DNA of 13,008 nt. Origin: Verrucomicrobia subdivision 3 bacterium UBA7542 (GTDB lineage Bacteria; Verrucomicrobiota; Verrucomicrobiia; Limisphaerales; UBA11358). Each line of letters starts with the position of its first letter. Position 1 is the stretch's first letter. Made by a program: the position numbers and the translations under genes. The stretch covers positions 1 through 13,008 of the forward strand of contig DLMG01000386.1 of the NCBI GenBank assembly GCA_002479245.1. Direction: 5' to 3'. Positions 12,326 to 13,008 of the stretch are shown here, one piece after another. The notes under the pieces were generated by a model that saw only the letters and a program-made list of their open reading frames with translations, was not told the DNA's origin and did not search any database.

Positions 12326-13008
12326 TTAACCGTCGAGTTCCGATTCGCAAGCACTGCAAATTTCGGCATCGGCTGATAAATCGTTTCCTTCACCGGTCCT
12401 GCCACAACGCTTCAACCAAACCATGAGGATGCTGATGTCCGCAGGCGACACCCCGGAAATTCGGGCCGCCTGGCCGATGGTGGTTGGACGAATTTTTGAA
12501 AGTTTCTGGCGGGCTTCAAGGCGCAAGCTGGGCACCGACGAAAATTCAAATGAGTCGGGAATCTGCTTGTCCTCCAAGCTCTTGAATTTCTCAACTTCCG
12601 CCTCCTGCCGTTCGATGTAACCGGCATATTTGATGGCAATCTCAACTTGCTGGATTACTTCCTCGGACAGAGTGTCATTGCGATTCGTCAAATCTTTGTA
12701 GCCAACTTCAGGTCTGGAGAGTACTTTTGCCAAAGAATTGTTTACATAATATGTTGAATATAAACGACTTAATTCTTCTAATACAGCTTTCTGTTTGGAG
12801 CAAAAAATTGAATGCTTACGTTCGGATAAAAGCCCTATTTCATGTCCGATGTCTGAAAGCCGCATGTCGGCGTTGTCTTGGCGGAGCAAAAGCCGATATT
12901 CAGCGCGCGATGTGAACATACGGTAAGGTTCAGTCGTGCCTTTAGTAACCAAATCATCAATCAGGACTCCGATATACGCCTGATCGCGCCGAAGGATGAT
13001 TGGATCGA
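12326..13008 (-). CDS. mnmG: tRNA uridine-34 modification enzyme MnmG (C-terminal part)
   Basis: The window holds the C-terminal 227 residues; the FAD-binding N-terminus lies outside. The hallmark segment RRDQAYIGVLIDDLVTKGTT followed by EPYRMFTSRAEYRLLLRQDNAD is plain, followed by the helical C-terminal domain that contacts MnmE and tRNA, including the IGQAARISGVSPADI motif near the end. With MnmE it makes the 5-carboxymethylaminomethyl group at wobble U34 of tRNAs such as Gln(UUG), Lys and Glu. The frame stays open to the window edge, so the gene is cut only by the window. It converges on the element's right end, only 14 bp from the attachment core. Confidence 0.95.
   Translation of the reverse strand, partial: DPIILRRDQAYIGVLIDDLVTKGTTEPYRMFTSRAEYRLLLRQDNADMRLSDIGHEIGLLSERKHSIFCSKQKAVLEELSRLYSTYYVNNSLAKVLSRPEVGYKDLTNRNDTLSEEVIQQVEIAIKYAGYIERQEAEVEKFKSLEDKQIPDSFEFSSVPSLRLEARQKLSKIRPTTIGQAARISGVSPADISILMVWLKRCGRTGEGNDLSADAEICSACESELDG

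Overview
The window looks like a chromosome segment from a Verrucomicrobiota-type bacterium (probably the Pedosphaera/Limisphaerales group). This is inferred from the integrase subfamily, the Sel1-type secreted protein, the weak Shine-Dalgarno sites and the moderately GC-rich coding style; no 16S or other decisive marker is present.

Three chromosomal parts frame the window. On the left are the start of rpmE (bL31, minus strand), a HicB/HicA pair arranged tail to tail, a 22-bp repeat array, and a minus-strand group made of a radical SAM enzyme (2398-3582) followed by two related small proteins (954-2350). The second of these is frameshifted and the first has lost or shifted its start. Next comes a tRNA-Gln(TTG) gene (3705-3778). 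On the right is the 3' part of mnmG (12326-13008, minus strand), whose enzyme modifies wobble uridines, including that of tRNA-Gln(UUG).

Between tRNA-Gln and mnmG lies an integrative element of about 8.5 kb. Its 30-bp core repeat is the 3' end of the tRNA gene (3750-3779) and recurs exactly at 12282-12311. The element has a tyrosine recombinase next to the tRNA, then a tightly coupled plus-strand operon (ATGA overlaps at several junctions): a 357-aa protein of unknown role, an AlpA-like HTH protein, a 90-aa unknown, a VirE_N/BT4734-type primase-like replication protein and a small HTH-like protein. A compact three-hairpin RNA candidate ending in a strong terminator closes this half. The right half carries a secreted Sel1-repeat protein, a degenerate zinc-ribbon peptide, a gene-poor stretch with two palindromes, a second AlpA-like HTH and a full-length RhuM-family protein. 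No capsid, terminase large subunit, relaxase or conjugation gene is visible, so it resembles a replicative satellite or plasmid-like integrative element.

Two features stand out. First, 11-bp-spaced pairs of TTTGCAC sites lie inside both ends (one pair left, three pairs right), as expected of integrase arm sites. Second, an ATG-started frame at the right end (12232) runs through the core in the same frame as the integrase. Circularisation would therefore join it to the integrase as a 480-codon gene, and integration would cut the integrase off from its own start and presumably its promoter. This split-integrase switch is the most interesting system in the window.
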